This document shows, one piece after another, positions 1 through 9,983 of a DNA stretch of 21,072 nucleotides (positions within the stretch are counted from its first letter, which is position 1; each line of letters begins with the position of its first letter). Origin of the DNA: Collodictyon triciliatum (taxonomy: Eukaryota; CRuMs). Both the position numbers and the translations under genes were made by a program. The DNA lies in contig JBHJMP010001205.1 of NCBI GenBank assembly GCA_043381765.1, positions 1 to 21,072 of the forward strand, given 5' to 3'. The notes under the pieces were generated by a model. The model was not told the DNA's origin. It ran no database searches and was given only the letters and a program-made list of their open reading frames with translations.

Positions 1-108
1 CAAAAAACAAAAAACAAAAAACAAAAAACAAAAAACAAAAAACAAAAAACAAAAAACAAAAAACAAAAAAACAAAAAAACAAAAAACAAAAAACAAAAAA
101 ACAAAAAA
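1..108. repeat. (CAAAAAA)n simple repeat at left edge
   Basis: The window begins inside a tandem array of a 7-nt unit, one C followed by six A, with occasional seven-A variants near its right end. It decays into unique sequence at about 109. The left end is cut by the window, so the true length is unknown. It has no coding value; the frames through it give only Lys, Asn, Gln or Thr runs. Confidence 0.95.
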
Positions 109-422
109 GTAAATCACTCGCTCATAACAAATTAAAGGCCAATCAAAACACAAGACATTGGAGAGCCAGGAGTCCGATAATCTACTCATGTGTGACTATT
201 CTCTCATGAAAGCATAATGATGACTGAAACAATACCCATCATTGTTCCTTCCCAGCTTTTATTTTCATAAAGTAATAATAATGATGATGTATGATATTTG
301 AGAGAATTGTAAATCTAAAAAAAAAAAAGAAAAAAAAGGAGAAAATAGAAGCCTTTACGTGAATGATAGAGCAACCATGACTCTTTGAATCGAATAAAGG
401 AAGAAAAAAAAATAAAGCAACC
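109..422. other. Intergenic stretch upstream of the GAF gene
   Basis: This is AT-rich unique sequence with short A runs (about 318-337 and 400-413). It should hold the promoter and 5' UTR of the plus-strand GAF gene that starts at 423. I see no convincing TATA-like or other motif to point to. A minus-strand open frame covering 239-538 is antisense to the better-supported first GAF exon and runs into poly-Phe, so I do not call it. Confidence 0.5.
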
Positions 423-3400
423 ATGACTGAGCGCCGACGACGATCAACGGTGGAATCACCCGGGAGATACAAAGATATTCGTACGTGGAATAGCTCATTG
501 CTCAGCTCAAAGTCACCAGGCACACCAAAAGGAACCACATCCGATTTTGCAGCGAACGGGCTAAGTCCAGTACTTCTTTAGCTTCATAAGATTGATTACC
601 ATTCAAATTATTCATAGGATTATGGCTTTACCGCTATTCATATAAGTATCCCACAGTTCGGCCATCTCGCAGAAAGATTTTTGTGAGTATACTCACGTCT
701 ATTTCCCTCCGCCAGCTCCAAAAACAAATGGTCGAGCAGATATTCGTCCCGGAGGAATATTCAGAGGATGTTTCTCCTACTATGCAGCGCGAAATATTCT
801 GTAATGACCTGTGTAATGCTAGTTAAATCACTTCGATGTAAAGTTAATTTGCCTTTTTTTTTCTACCTTCAGTAAGAGGAGAAGGCGGATCTTCTATGAG
901 AAGGAGAACTCTTCGTGGGAGTATTTCCTATCAGAATAGTGCCAGAGGGGAAAAGAGCTTTGAAATAGGAACACCTTCGCGTGGTTCCATCCATCCAGGA
1001 CTTCTTCCTCAGCAATTTGGGAGTCACGTCAAGAACTGGGAAATTCTGAATGAGGCGGACGAAGCAGGTTTCGTGATGTTTTTTTTTTAGATTGTCGCCG
1101 AATGTATCTTAGCATCATAAGGTTCCAGAGTTTGAAGAAACACAAAACAACATCTAAACAACATCTAAACAACATCTAAAAACATCTAAACAACATCTAA
1201 AAAACACTTTAAAACAACAAAAAACGAAAAAAAAAACACAAAGTAAAGAAACAGCAAAATTATTTATTTTTAAGCAATTAAAATTATCATGTATTAATCG
1301 CCAAACCAGCATGACTCGAAAATCACAGCAGCGATGTTTTTATTCATCATATAGGAGGTGGACATAGTTCCTCAAGGAATGTCGGGTCTCCTGTTCCTGG
1401 CGAAGGTAGGAAATTGGAAAGACCTCAATCAGCTCCAAAAATGATACCACCGAAGCAGGAAACTTTTATCCCACCCCCCAAAACGGAGCCTAGCTACGCT
1501 GCAAAGTACAATGCTCGATTTCAGGAGTACGCTGTTTTGTTAAAGCAAGAATTATATTAATTGAATAAAATATAGGGAAAAAGCAATAATTACAATAGGA
1601 GTCACGATGTTTTCTGAGATACAATTTCCACATAAATTTCTTTCCCGCCTGAATATATCTTATTTATCAACCACAGATACCTTTTTAAAACTTTTTTTTG
1701 AAGTATGAGCTAATGCAAATTCCAATAGGAGATTGGTCAATTTTCGGAATACCTTTGTTTCGTCGGGTATATCATTTTCACAAGAAAATCTGTTTAATTG
1801 TATATGCTATTTGTATAGAAAATAGATACAGGGATTGCTTTTAAAATACATATTTTCAATTTTTTAAAGGAAATAAATTATTGCCGCTGATTTCTTACAT
1901 ACAAACAACAGTTTTTCTCTGATTCAAACTTGTTGATTTTACTCTATAATCTAAGCAGCCACAGCAGCAGCTTCAGAGGTGGCCATCAAATCCATTAAGT
2001 TAGGTGAAATATCACCAAACACTCTGCCTACCGAAGCAAAGCACACAGTTGATATTGAGATAGCAGAACTAGATGTAAGAAGCCAATCCCAGACTATCCA
2101 TCTTCCGTGATGTTATTATACATGAGCAATTAATCTAGCGAAAGAACAATATAACTACCAACAATATTAAATTCATAGGAGGATGCAATTTCGTTGTGCG
2201 ACCAATTTATGGAGGAAGGAGATGACTTATCTGATGACCATTTTATCGACTTGATAGAAAAGAAAAATTTCAAGGAAAGGCGTTCGATCATGAAAGATTT
2301 CTTTCGCCGCTTCAGACAGACTCGCGCTATACTGAAATCAATCATGACAATCAGTGGTAGATTAGATCAAGACGTATAAAATTATACCAAATGAAGATAT
2401 TCTATTTTTTCAGTAGAGCACTAGCTATGAAACGAAATTATTTTTATATTTATGATAAAGTCGTATGGTATCTTAATCTTAACAATTAGATCTCGACCCA
2501 AAAAATATTGGATGATGCTTGCGTCTTTACTGGCGCCGAGCGTGGTACTTTGTACATTTTAGACGATGCAAAAAAAGAGCTGACCAGCAAGGTTTCAACC
2601 ACTTTATCCCTATTAATTTTAATATACATTTATCCCAAAAACTTTTCGAAAAAAGAAAAGAAAAAATAAAGTTCAGGTTAAAGTTAAAATTGAAAAATAA
2701 TGATTTGAAAGAAAGAAAAGAAGGAAAGAATGAAGAGTGATTAATATTTTCATATTGATGATTTATTTCTCTTAAAGTTCATCTAGAAACGAATGAGAAT
2801 ATAACATCATATTATAACTGTTCTTTTTTGTTTTTTTTATTCACTAACAATCCCCTTTATTCGATTCAAAGTCTGTATGCTCACCATACTTTTTGAAAGG
2901 TCTTTTCCACAGGTTCATCAAAAATAGAAAGCCGGGTTGCTGTTGGTAAAGGAATTGTAGGTTCTGCTGCAAGTTTTGGAGTGAATCTCAATATCACAGA
3001 TGTCCGAGTGTAAGCATTTATCCATAAATTTGCCGTTTACTATATGTTGATGGATTATCTATCTTTTTGATTATAATAAACGCAATAGTAAGATTAGATG
3101 CTATTTTATAGAGACCCGAGGTTCGACCCAGAATACGACCGGAAGGCAGGATATACAACCAGAAACATAATGTGTTCCTGTCTCAAAGATTTTGAGGGAA
3201 ATAAAGTGGGAGTGATGGAGCTGGCAAACAAGAAAGGGGATGACAAATATTTCAGTAGAACTGACCAGATGAACTTGGAAATGTTTGGAACTATGGCCAT
3301 AAATGCCCTTCGATACTCTAAACTTCGAAGCGAAGCCCAAAATGTATGTTTCATATATTCTAATCCTCATAGTCAAACGCTCTAATCCTTTGTATCAGAC

Positions 3401-4548
3401 ACTTCTCCTGATAATACGAATGGAGGTGGGGTTGGCCAATATCAATCTGACGTACTATGCGAAATATAGGTCATGAATAAAATCGTAGTATTGTCACAGG
3501 GCATAAAAGAGATATTCAAAAGTGATAGCAAAGGAGATTACCTCGAATCTGTTGAGGAAATGGCAAAGGATTTTTTAGAGGTTGAGGAGTCGGTAGTCTA
3601 CTCAGGTATATGGTTTCATTTAATAGAAATCGTGGTATGCCACATAAATATATTAAAATCATCCGTTGATGCCAATCGGTAGCTCTCTTATCCACTGATG
3701 ATGTCTAGTGAACCAGGAGTCCGGACAAATAAAAAGCAGAACAAAAATGAAAAACACAGGGGACACAGAAGCGCTCGTATCTATTGCGCAGCAGGTTGCG
3801 AATACAGGTGCCAACATTTGAAATATAATTTTTTTTCTCTCTCTCTCTCTATGGATTCATATTTCATCTGGACCCCAGTATTTCTAAAAAATACTCCACT
3901 GCGCTAATTCCTCTAAAATGAAAAGGTGAAACAATCAGAGTTGAGGACTTGTATCAGGATTTGAGGTTTAATTCCATGTGTGGTTCTATGATAGTCTCTA
4001 CTAAAAGGTCTAACAATTTTTTTCTTTTGTTGGAAAATGGGTTACAGATGTATATTTTCTTGATTTGTGAACACTGATAGATTTTATAAGCTGAAAGGTT
4101 GTGAAGGAACTTCAATTGGGGATATAGATTTAATTTATGCTTCGCTTCTAGGTCAAAAGCTGTCCTGTGTGTCCCCCTGCCTGGTAAAAATGGAAAAGTA
4201 GTTGGGATAGTGCAAGCAGTCGATAAATCCGATGGGACTGCATTTGATGATACAGATGAGGAGCTTCTTAACATCTTGGTATACTTTGTGCTTTTAATTA
4301 CGAGCCCTGCTGACTAAATTCTCATGGCTGCATTATTGCACACCATTTGGCAAAGTAAAATACCAGTCTGCGCTTTATGTGCACTCCCTTGAAAATTGAT
4401 ATTCTCTCTTTCCCTCTGTTAACTCGTTATATGTCTAGCCTCTATGTATTATTCTTCTGTAATGGAAAATACACATTCTTCAAATCGCCTTTGCCTGTGC
4501 CCTTCCCGTTTTAATGTTGCTTGTCAGATAAGATATTTCGTCACGTAA
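423..4548 (+). CDS. Tandem GAF-domain protein, ~15 exons, no catalytic domain
   Basis: Multi-exon gene; model exons are 423-569, 716-800, 873-1067, 1355-1533, 1704-~1766, ~1956-2074, 2179-2373, 2490-2591, 2900-3009, 3112-3343, 3399-3425, 3470-3605, 3709-3807, 3926-3977, 4152-4278 and 4528-4548. Phases agree at every junction except around 1766-1956, where the borders are unresolved. The product is about 630 residues. Residues 1-260 are Ser/Pro/Arg-rich and disordered-looking. A helical stretch then leads into GAF1 (about 310-475) and GAF2 (about 500-622). GAF1 shows GxxRGTLYILD, KGIVGSAA, DPRFDPEYD, TGY-like AGYTTRN and ELANKKGDDKYFSRTDQ. GAF2 shows DLRFNSMSKAVLCVPLPG and AVDKSDGTAFDDTDEE. 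These match the NK-F-DE signature of GAF domains that bind cyclic nucleotides in PDEs and cyclases. That ligand is inferred from family knowledge. The protein stops six codons after GAF2, so it is a stand-alone sensor or a gene that lost its effector domain. Confidence 0.87.
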
Positions 4549-4555
4549 AGGAATC

Positions 4556-4561
4556 AATAAA
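4556..4561 (+). promoter_or_regulatory. Possible poly(A) signal AATAAA of the GAF gene
   Basis: A perfect AATAAA lies eight bases after the proposed stop codon and directly before the long A-rich tract. The position is right for a 3' end, but the hexamer merges with the repeat, so it could be chance. Confidence 0.35.
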
Positions 4562-4850
<289 letters not shown>

Positions 4851-4885
4851 TCACAATAAAATCTTATGTTTCTTTTTTCTTTTTC

Positions 4886-4891
4886 TTTATT
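4886..4891 (-). promoter_or_regulatory. Poly(A) signal (AATAAA on minus) of the NHL gene
   Basis: TTTATT on plus reads AATAAA on minus, about 54 bases past the TAG stop of the NHL-type gene. It lies in a T-rich stretch, so chance occurrence is possible. Confidence 0.4.
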
Positions 4892-4944
4892 TCCAACTGA
4901 GAATTCGACTTACTGGCCTTCAAATCATAAGAATAATCCAATTT

Positions 4945-6120
4945 CTAAACAATATACTTGTAAAGTCGCCCAGTTTCTTGAGAAAGGACATAAAATTCAT
5001 CATCAGTGCTAAAGCACACACCAGCTGGCATCTTGATATTCATCTCGTGCATCTTCGACCCGTTCCGATCAAAAAAATAGACTCTGTTGTTCGACCGAGA
5101 TGAAAGAGTGAATCCATCATCAGGCCCGAATGTCATACAGCAGACGTCGCAATTAAATCGCATGGATATAGTGCGGAGCAGTTTGCCTTCAGTAGAGAAC
5201 ACAAACACACTTAATCTTTTTAAAGACAGAGCAAACACCTCACCCAATCGGTTCACAATTATGCAAGTGAAACCTGTGTCCTCCAATCCCGAAGGCGCTT
5301 CGAACTTTTCTACGCCATACAAAGATGACGCAGTTCCCGGCAGACTCGAGCTAAGTTTTATCTTCACTATGTTTGGGCTGTGAAGGTCTGATACGTAAAT
5401 GTTTTCATTCGAATCAAAAGCTATCCCCATAGGCAACGAAAGTAGGTTTTCATTCATCACTGGGATTTTGCTTAAAATGTTGTCGTTTTCATCAAAGACT
5501 GTAACTCGTTTGGTTCCATAATCAGCCACAGCAACCAAACCGGAGCATGAAACTGCAATAGCGGCCGGACTTTCAAATAATGGCGGAATATCAGAAGGTG
5601 AGTTCTTGATAGTTCGAATATATTGCAGTTTTGAATCCACAATAAAAACATGCTTTTTTGTAATCTCAGCGAAATATATATTCCCGTTCGGATGTGAGGC
5701 CATGCCCCAGGGACTTGAAAGCTTTCTTGTTACAATAACCGGATCCATTATAGATGATACAAGCTTTAGACTCCGAACTTCCACAAAAACACAAAAAGGG
5801 TCCTCAAAGACCCACGGCCTTTCAGTCTCACTATAAGAGGAAACCACCCTTTGCTCTCCAATCCTGTTGAAAATCCTAAACTTTGACAACCCTCTGATTT
5901 GGTCCACGAGTGTCACGTCTAAGTTTTGCCGCGTGAATTGCCACATATGTTGGAGTCCGTGAATGTGTCTGGAACATGAGTCCGCAGCACACTTTGCCAT
6001 TCCTATGTTTTCCAGTGACTTCGAGAGTTTTGCAGCTGCCCAATCAATTGTACTTTTGATCCGTAGTAATTTCGGGATAAAATGCGATTCAGCCATGGAG
6101 AGTGTTTTGACCGGCTTCAT
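4945..6120 (-). CDS. NHL-repeat six-bladed beta-propeller protein, single exon
   Basis: This is an intronless ORF of 391 codons, with a Met start and a TAG stop. Residues about 20-90 look helical (LLRIKSTIDWAAAKLSKSLE). From about residue 130 to the end there are six repeats of roughly 40 residues in the NHL/SMP-30 propeller pattern: a LSSPWGMASHPNGNIYFAE type opening, then a strand ending in VFIVD, VTVFD, VFVFS or VYFFD. The blades open near SSPWGMA, ESPAAIAV, SLPMGIAF, EAPSGL, CDVCCMTF and MPAGVCF, which completes a closed six-bladed ring at the C-terminus. No RING, B-box, kinase or membrane segment is visible, so this is not a full TRIM-NHL protein. NHL propellers usually bind protein, RNA or small ligands; the partner here is unknown. 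It lacks introns, unlike most neighbours, and converges on the GAF gene. Confidence 0.85.
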   Translation of the reverse strand: MKPVKTLSMAESHFIPKLLRIKSTIDWAAAKLSKSLENIGMAKCAADSCSRHIHGLQHMWQFTRQNLDVTLVDQIRGLSKFRIFNRIGEQRVVSSYSETERPWVFEDPFCVFVEVRSLKLVSSIMDPVIVTRKLSSPWGMASHPNGNIYFAEITKKHVFIVDSKLQYIRTIKNSPSDIPPLFESPAAIAVSCSGLVAVADYGTKRVTVFDENDNILSKIPVMNENLLSLPMGIAFDSNENIYVSDLHSPNIVKIKLSSSLPGTASSLYGVEKFEAPSGLEDTGFTCIIVNRLGEVFALSLKRLSVFVFSTEGKLLRTISMRFNCDVCCMTFGPDDGFTLSSRSNNRVYFFDRNGSKMHEMNIKMPAGVCFSTDDEFYVLSQETGRLYKYIV

Positions 6121-6370
6121 TCGTACGTCATTTAGCTATTGAATGCCGGGGTGAGTAAATGACACTATTCCTGGCTCAAATACATTAACAATACTAAGAT
6201 ATCTACTCTTGCGATATTTCTCGATATCGTGTCAAATAAAAATACCATGCACTCATTGTATACAACAAGAGATATCATATATGCACTTTTGAATCGATTT
6301 TCAGTCATGTATGCAACCGCGTCTCCCTGAAATCAGAGTTAAACTTATGACGCTTCTGTTTGCTCTCTTA

Positions 6371-6724
6371 TCAACTCGCCTGCTTTATGACTTCATCTTG
6401 CTTCTGCTCAATGCGAGCCCTCAACGAAGCGGTCCTGTACTGGAGTGACTCGTCCACACTCTCGAAAAAGCATGAGCTATTATGTTTTTTTTTTTTATGA
6501 AGTATATTATTAACGGAAAAATGATGATGTCTCCTTGCATATTACACGCAAGACATATGTAAGAGCATTCGTTGATTTTTTTTTTTTTTTGTATGTACGA
6601 AAGTGAAGAAAGATGAATCATACGTTTGATAAGAGCACAATGATTGTGGCAAAAGAGCAACCTGGTCACAAGCATCGCTGAAGGCAGTCAAGGCCATGAG
6701 AATCTCAGTCTTGTGAGTGTTCAT
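6371..6724 (-). CDS. Candidate two-exon micro-protein, ~50 aa, helical/coiled coil
   Basis: The model has exon 1 at 6662-6724 (Met start, 21 codons ending in ACDQ) and exon 2 at 6371-6460 (29 codons and a TGA stop). The phase-0 intron has donor GTTGCT on minus and acceptor TTTTTCGAG. The product would begin MNTHKTEILMALTAFSDACD and continue with SVDESLQYRTASLRARIEQK. Leu, Ala and charged residues are spaced as in an amphipathic helix, and the sequence is less AT-rich than its surroundings. I do not recognise the family. Short helical proteins of this size occur as subunits of larger complexes, but that is only a guess. The main doubts are size and the weak donor; further 5' exons are possible. 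Confidence 0.45.
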
Positions 6725-6866
6725 GTGGGTCTTTTAGATGGAGGCAGGGGATTAATACTGAAGGGTCTGTGAATCTGTGGGGAGCAGTGTACTTTAAGGC
6801 AACCTGTTTTCTTTTCTTTTTCCATAATGCGTCACATTGAACCAAAGCAGTGCAATGAAAAAACAA

Positions 6867-7033
6867 AAGTAAAAAAAAGTAAAAAAAAAGTAAAAAAAAA
6901 GTAAAAAAAAAAAGTAAAAAAAAAGTAAAAAAAAAGTAAAAAAAGTAAAAAAAGTAAAAAAAGTAAAAAAAAAGTAAAAAAGTAAAAAAAAAGTAAAAAG
7001 TAAAAAGTAAAAAGGTGAAAAAAAAAAAAAAAG
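6867..7033. repeat. Irregular (GTAAAAAAA)n repeat
   Basis: This tandem array is built of GTA followed by 4 to 10 further A. Unit length drifts from 6 to about 12 nt, and the array ends in an A run at about 7019-7032. The drift suggests slippage of the A runs rather than a fixed-length minisatellite. Minus-strand reading gives only Phe, Tyr, Thr and Leu. Confidence 0.9.
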
Positions 7034-7484
7034 AGGTACTTGGGTCAGAAATACAATTTTGTCCTGGTAACTTATTTCCGTTTCCTCTCGAGTTGGGCTT
7101 TGGGCGGAAAGAAAATACCATTGGGTAGAAGCTGTTTTTCTTTGGTGACTTAGAGTCCAGTCCCCAAAGGACAATTACAAGCACACGTAAGCTTCCATTA
7201 TAATGACTCATAATTACGAATAAGCGCTGTGCTTTTATTCACCTTACACTTGATTAGTAATCTCGTGGGTTAACAAAACCCCAAATCCGCTCTTTAGTTT
7301 CTTAGCAGATTAACGTTTTTGAATAAACTCTGTATGTATACAAATTATATATGAAAAGCAAATCACACAGATAGGCAGGCTCTATAATAAGGCGCATACT
7401 TATTTTATTCCATTAAAATCAGAAACGACTCCAGTGTCAGATACAGAAAAGCCTAGTCTTTTTTTTTTTTTTATAATTGACTTC

Positions 7485-7490
7485 TTTATT
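7485..7490 (-). promoter_or_regulatory. Possible poly(A) signal of the HMG-box gene
   Basis: TTTATT on plus (AATAAA on minus) lies about 130 bases after the HMG-gene stop codon. The surroundings are AT-rich, so this is a weak call. Confidence 0.3.
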
Positions 7491-7622
7491 AAAAAAACTA
7501 TGAATTATCCCAGACTTCGACCACCCTTTTGTAAGATGAAATCTCTTGAACTTTGTACCGAATAAAGAAAAAACCCATGCTCGCGCAGATACTTAGAAAT
7601 GGAAGAAAAAAAAGATGTAATA

Positions 7623-9016
7623 TCATAGCTCATCGCCTAATGAGGAGCTTTGTTGTTTTCGTTTGGATGAAGGGGCATAAGTAAATGTGTTCGGTACATC
7701 CCGGTGAACCTCCCAGTCATCTAGTTGAACGGGAACAAAAGAAGTTGTGACGGCTGCTTTTGGGAGACTCATTTCAAAGTTTCGGCATTCAGTTTGCTTT
7801 AACGCAAGATTATGATAAAGCTGACGAGTTTCGGATGAAAGGAGCTTCCACTCAGCGGATATGTCTCTAATGAACTGTTTGTTGTCAAAAACATGTCCTT
7901 GTTCTTTCCTGCTCGCTCGTTTGTGTGACATATATGCCATAAATCCATTGATTGGTCTTTTAGTCTTCTTCTTCAACAGGATTGAAAACATTGATGAGCG
8001 CTCGAGACATATGGTCCTTGGATTAGTAGGATGCATGGTGTGTTTGGAACAGACCGGCCTGGCGTGCGTTTGAACATAACCTATACGTCGAATTATACAT
8101 CGTGGAATTCTCCAGGGAGTTTTCAACACATGTGTTTCAAGACATTTGAAAATGATTATAAAATATATGGAAAAAAATAGGTACCGTTTGTGGTCACGTG
8201 AGCATTCTGCGCTCTCTGCTCTCCCGATGCCATTCGAGGACAAGATTGGTGAGATGAGTATTTTTCACTCTCATGTTGCGGCTCAGGCTGAAGATTTTCG
8301 CAGTAATGAGGCATATTAGATGAAATCAGCGCGGAAGTACTTGAATGTTCAGTCATGTCTCTTCCAGTAAGCGTTTTATCGCTGATGGGACTCAATTTGC
8401 GCGCACGTTTCTTTTTTATGGAGGGGTCGATAGATATAAATTTCGTTGAGAATGCACTTTTCAATTTTGAGCGAGAAGGAATCGCCTTGGGTTCAACTGT
8501 ATGCAATTCTCGACTATCAGATTGGTTTGTTTTTAAACCATGAGTCTCATTCCTCTCTTGAGTGCACCCATCACAAAATTTCGTATTACAGGGAGTACAG
8601 CAGGAGACACAAACTGTATAAGGTTTCCCAAATAAATCAGAGTCTATTGACCACTCAGAAAACGTAAACAAGCTAGGATTAGCGCGTCCAGTTATTTGGT
8701 TGTTAGGTAATGGACAGATTTCACCCAGATTGAAAGATGAATCACTCTCTGTAGAATGGTATGATATATTTCCTTTTGGCATACCAAAATCATCACAGTG
8801 GTAGGTAGTAGAGCTGTTGGTTGCCGGTGTTCTTTGTCGATATGAATTTTTTTGAAATGCAGCCTCGTTGATTTTATCTTCATAGTCTTGTCCAATATGG
8901 TTACAAGGCAGCAGATCTGAATTCTGGTCCGTTCCCATAGAAAAAGAGCGTTCCAATGTGTCATGTCCGAAGACGTTAATGTTCGTGGTGTAAAACAGAT
9001 CCGTGGAGACATCCAC
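7623..9016 (-). CDS. HMG-box DNA-binding protein with Cys-rich knuckle, two exons
   Basis: Exon 1 is 8185-9016 and exon 2 is 7623-8080, joined by a phase-1 intron (donor G|GTACCT, acceptor GTATAG|GT). The product is 429 residues, ending in TGA. One HMG box lies at about residues 314-382. It has the diagnostic KRPINGFMAYMSHKRASR start, a central WKLLSSETRQLYHNLA and a basic preceding KKKTK. The RP-x-N-(A/G)-F opening is that of sequence-specific SOX/TCF/MATA-type boxes, rather than HMGB architectural boxes. Exon 1 has a cluster of six cysteines (Cys136, 139, 140, 143, 148, 151 in CVSCCTPCNTKFCDGC) that could bind Zn, and a basic patch IKKKRARK resembling a nuclear localisation signal. The rest is Ser/Thr/Asn-rich and probably disordered. 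The likely role is nuclear transcription regulation; targets are unknown. Confidence 0.87.
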
Positions 9017-9076
9017 AGTTCTTTGTATTTAATTGTTAAGACGATTGATTGAATTGAGAGTGATTCAACTTGTGCG

Positions 9077-9286
9077 ATGGATATTTTGATGGGAATGTTA
9101 AAAAAATGTGAAATGGTAAAAAGAGAGACAATAGTGGACACCCTGAATTACTATTTTAAAAAAACTTCAAAAGGTGATTTAGGTGTGGCTACAATTGAGT
9201 TAGATATGATTTTAAAACAGACTTTTCCAGAATTGATCTTTCATCTTGTATCACGCGCCCGATTTGCATGCTTTCAGCTTTGTTAG
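9077..9286 (+). CDS. Small ORF divergent from the HMG gene, doubtful
   Basis: Sixty-nine codons run from ATG to TAG, starting 60 bases from the HMG start on the opposite strand. The translation opens MDILMGMLKKCEMVKRETIV and has mixed composition (VDTLNYY, TIELDMILKQ) rather than repeat-derived sequence. I recognise no family. The region is AT-rich, so an ORF of this length could be chance, and it may simply be the 5' flank of the HMG gene. The next 230 bases after it show nothing. Confidence 0.25.
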   Translation: MDILMGMLKKCEMVKRETIVDTLNYYFKKTSKGDLGVATIELDMILKQTFPELIFHLVSRARFACFQLC

Positions 9287-9509
9287 TCGATGCCATCGAC
9301 ATATGAACCAAATTATTGGTAATTTATCACTTTCCGTCTATCTATACACAATATCTGCTATTAGCACATCATATATGTGAGAAGAGCCTTCTCATGGTAA
9401 ACAATATTATTTTATTAGTAGCCACTTGTTCATGCGTTACGGTGCCCAATTCGTGATGTGTGATTTTTAAGGGCAAGCATGGAAAAAACAGAGTAGGGAT
9501 TTCCGTCTG

Positions 9510-9619
<110 letters not shown>

Positions 9620-9983
9620 GCATCTACCCCAGTACGCCGACTAAAAAATGGATGACATTCAGAAGACCTTTGTTTCACCAATCACATATAATTAAGGAGC
9701 CGCCTGTAATTCTCAAAATGATTGGCCATAGAAGAGGAATTGCGGGTATAGTAGAATGTGGTGTTTTCTATCTCGCGATCCATCCTCTCCCAGTTATAAA
9801 GGGCCGAATAGGAGATGGTCTTGCGTATGAACTAGCCATAATACTTGGACACCATTTTTAAATGCTTTGGGCGAGCCAGACACCAAGCAGATTCAGATAT
9901 GGACAGGCCTTCACCACTCGCAGCAGGAGATTCCTATTCAGGAATATCCTGTTCCTCAAGCCTCATATAATTTTCCTCTTTTT
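9620..9983. other. Unassigned gap with several open but conflicting frames
   Basis: The part from about 9862 to 9960 is less AT-rich than its flanks and is open for more than 30 codons in frames on both strands. A plus-strand ORF of 69 codons also covers 9652-9861. No frame has a recognisable motif or a convincing splice pair. It may be the 3' UTR of the candidate minus-strand gene or a decayed exon. Confidence 0.4.

Larger units (their letters stand above)
6725..7622. other. Non-coding stretch with an AT-rich repeat and T runs
   Basis: It contains the GTAAAAAAA-type repeat listed separately, a T run at about 7459-7472, and AT-rich unique sequence. The minus-strand frames across 6705-7211 are Phe/Leu-rich translations of the repeat with no family signature. 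The right part (about 7473-7622) should be the 3' UTR of the HMG-box gene. Confidence 0.55.

Noticed and set aside
239-538. 99-codon minus-strand ORF at the left
   Set aside because: It is antisense to the plus-strand exon 423-569, which has an ATG and splices in phase to the GAF gene. Its own tail is poly-Phe.
5087-5383. Plus-strand ORFs inside the NHL gene
   Set aside because: They are antisense shadows of the propeller reading frame with no features of their own.
6705-7211. 168-codon minus-strand ORF
   Set aside because: Its centre is the translated GTAAAAAAA repeat. The N-terminal part alone is short and unsupported.
8355-8667. Plus-strand ORFs inside the HMG gene
   Set aside because: They are antisense shadows of exon 1 and lack domains or upstream signals.
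9652-9861. 69-codon plus-strand ORF
   Set aside because: It has no family signature, no partner exon with matching phase, and lies between a microsatellite and the 3' end of a minus-strand candidate gene.
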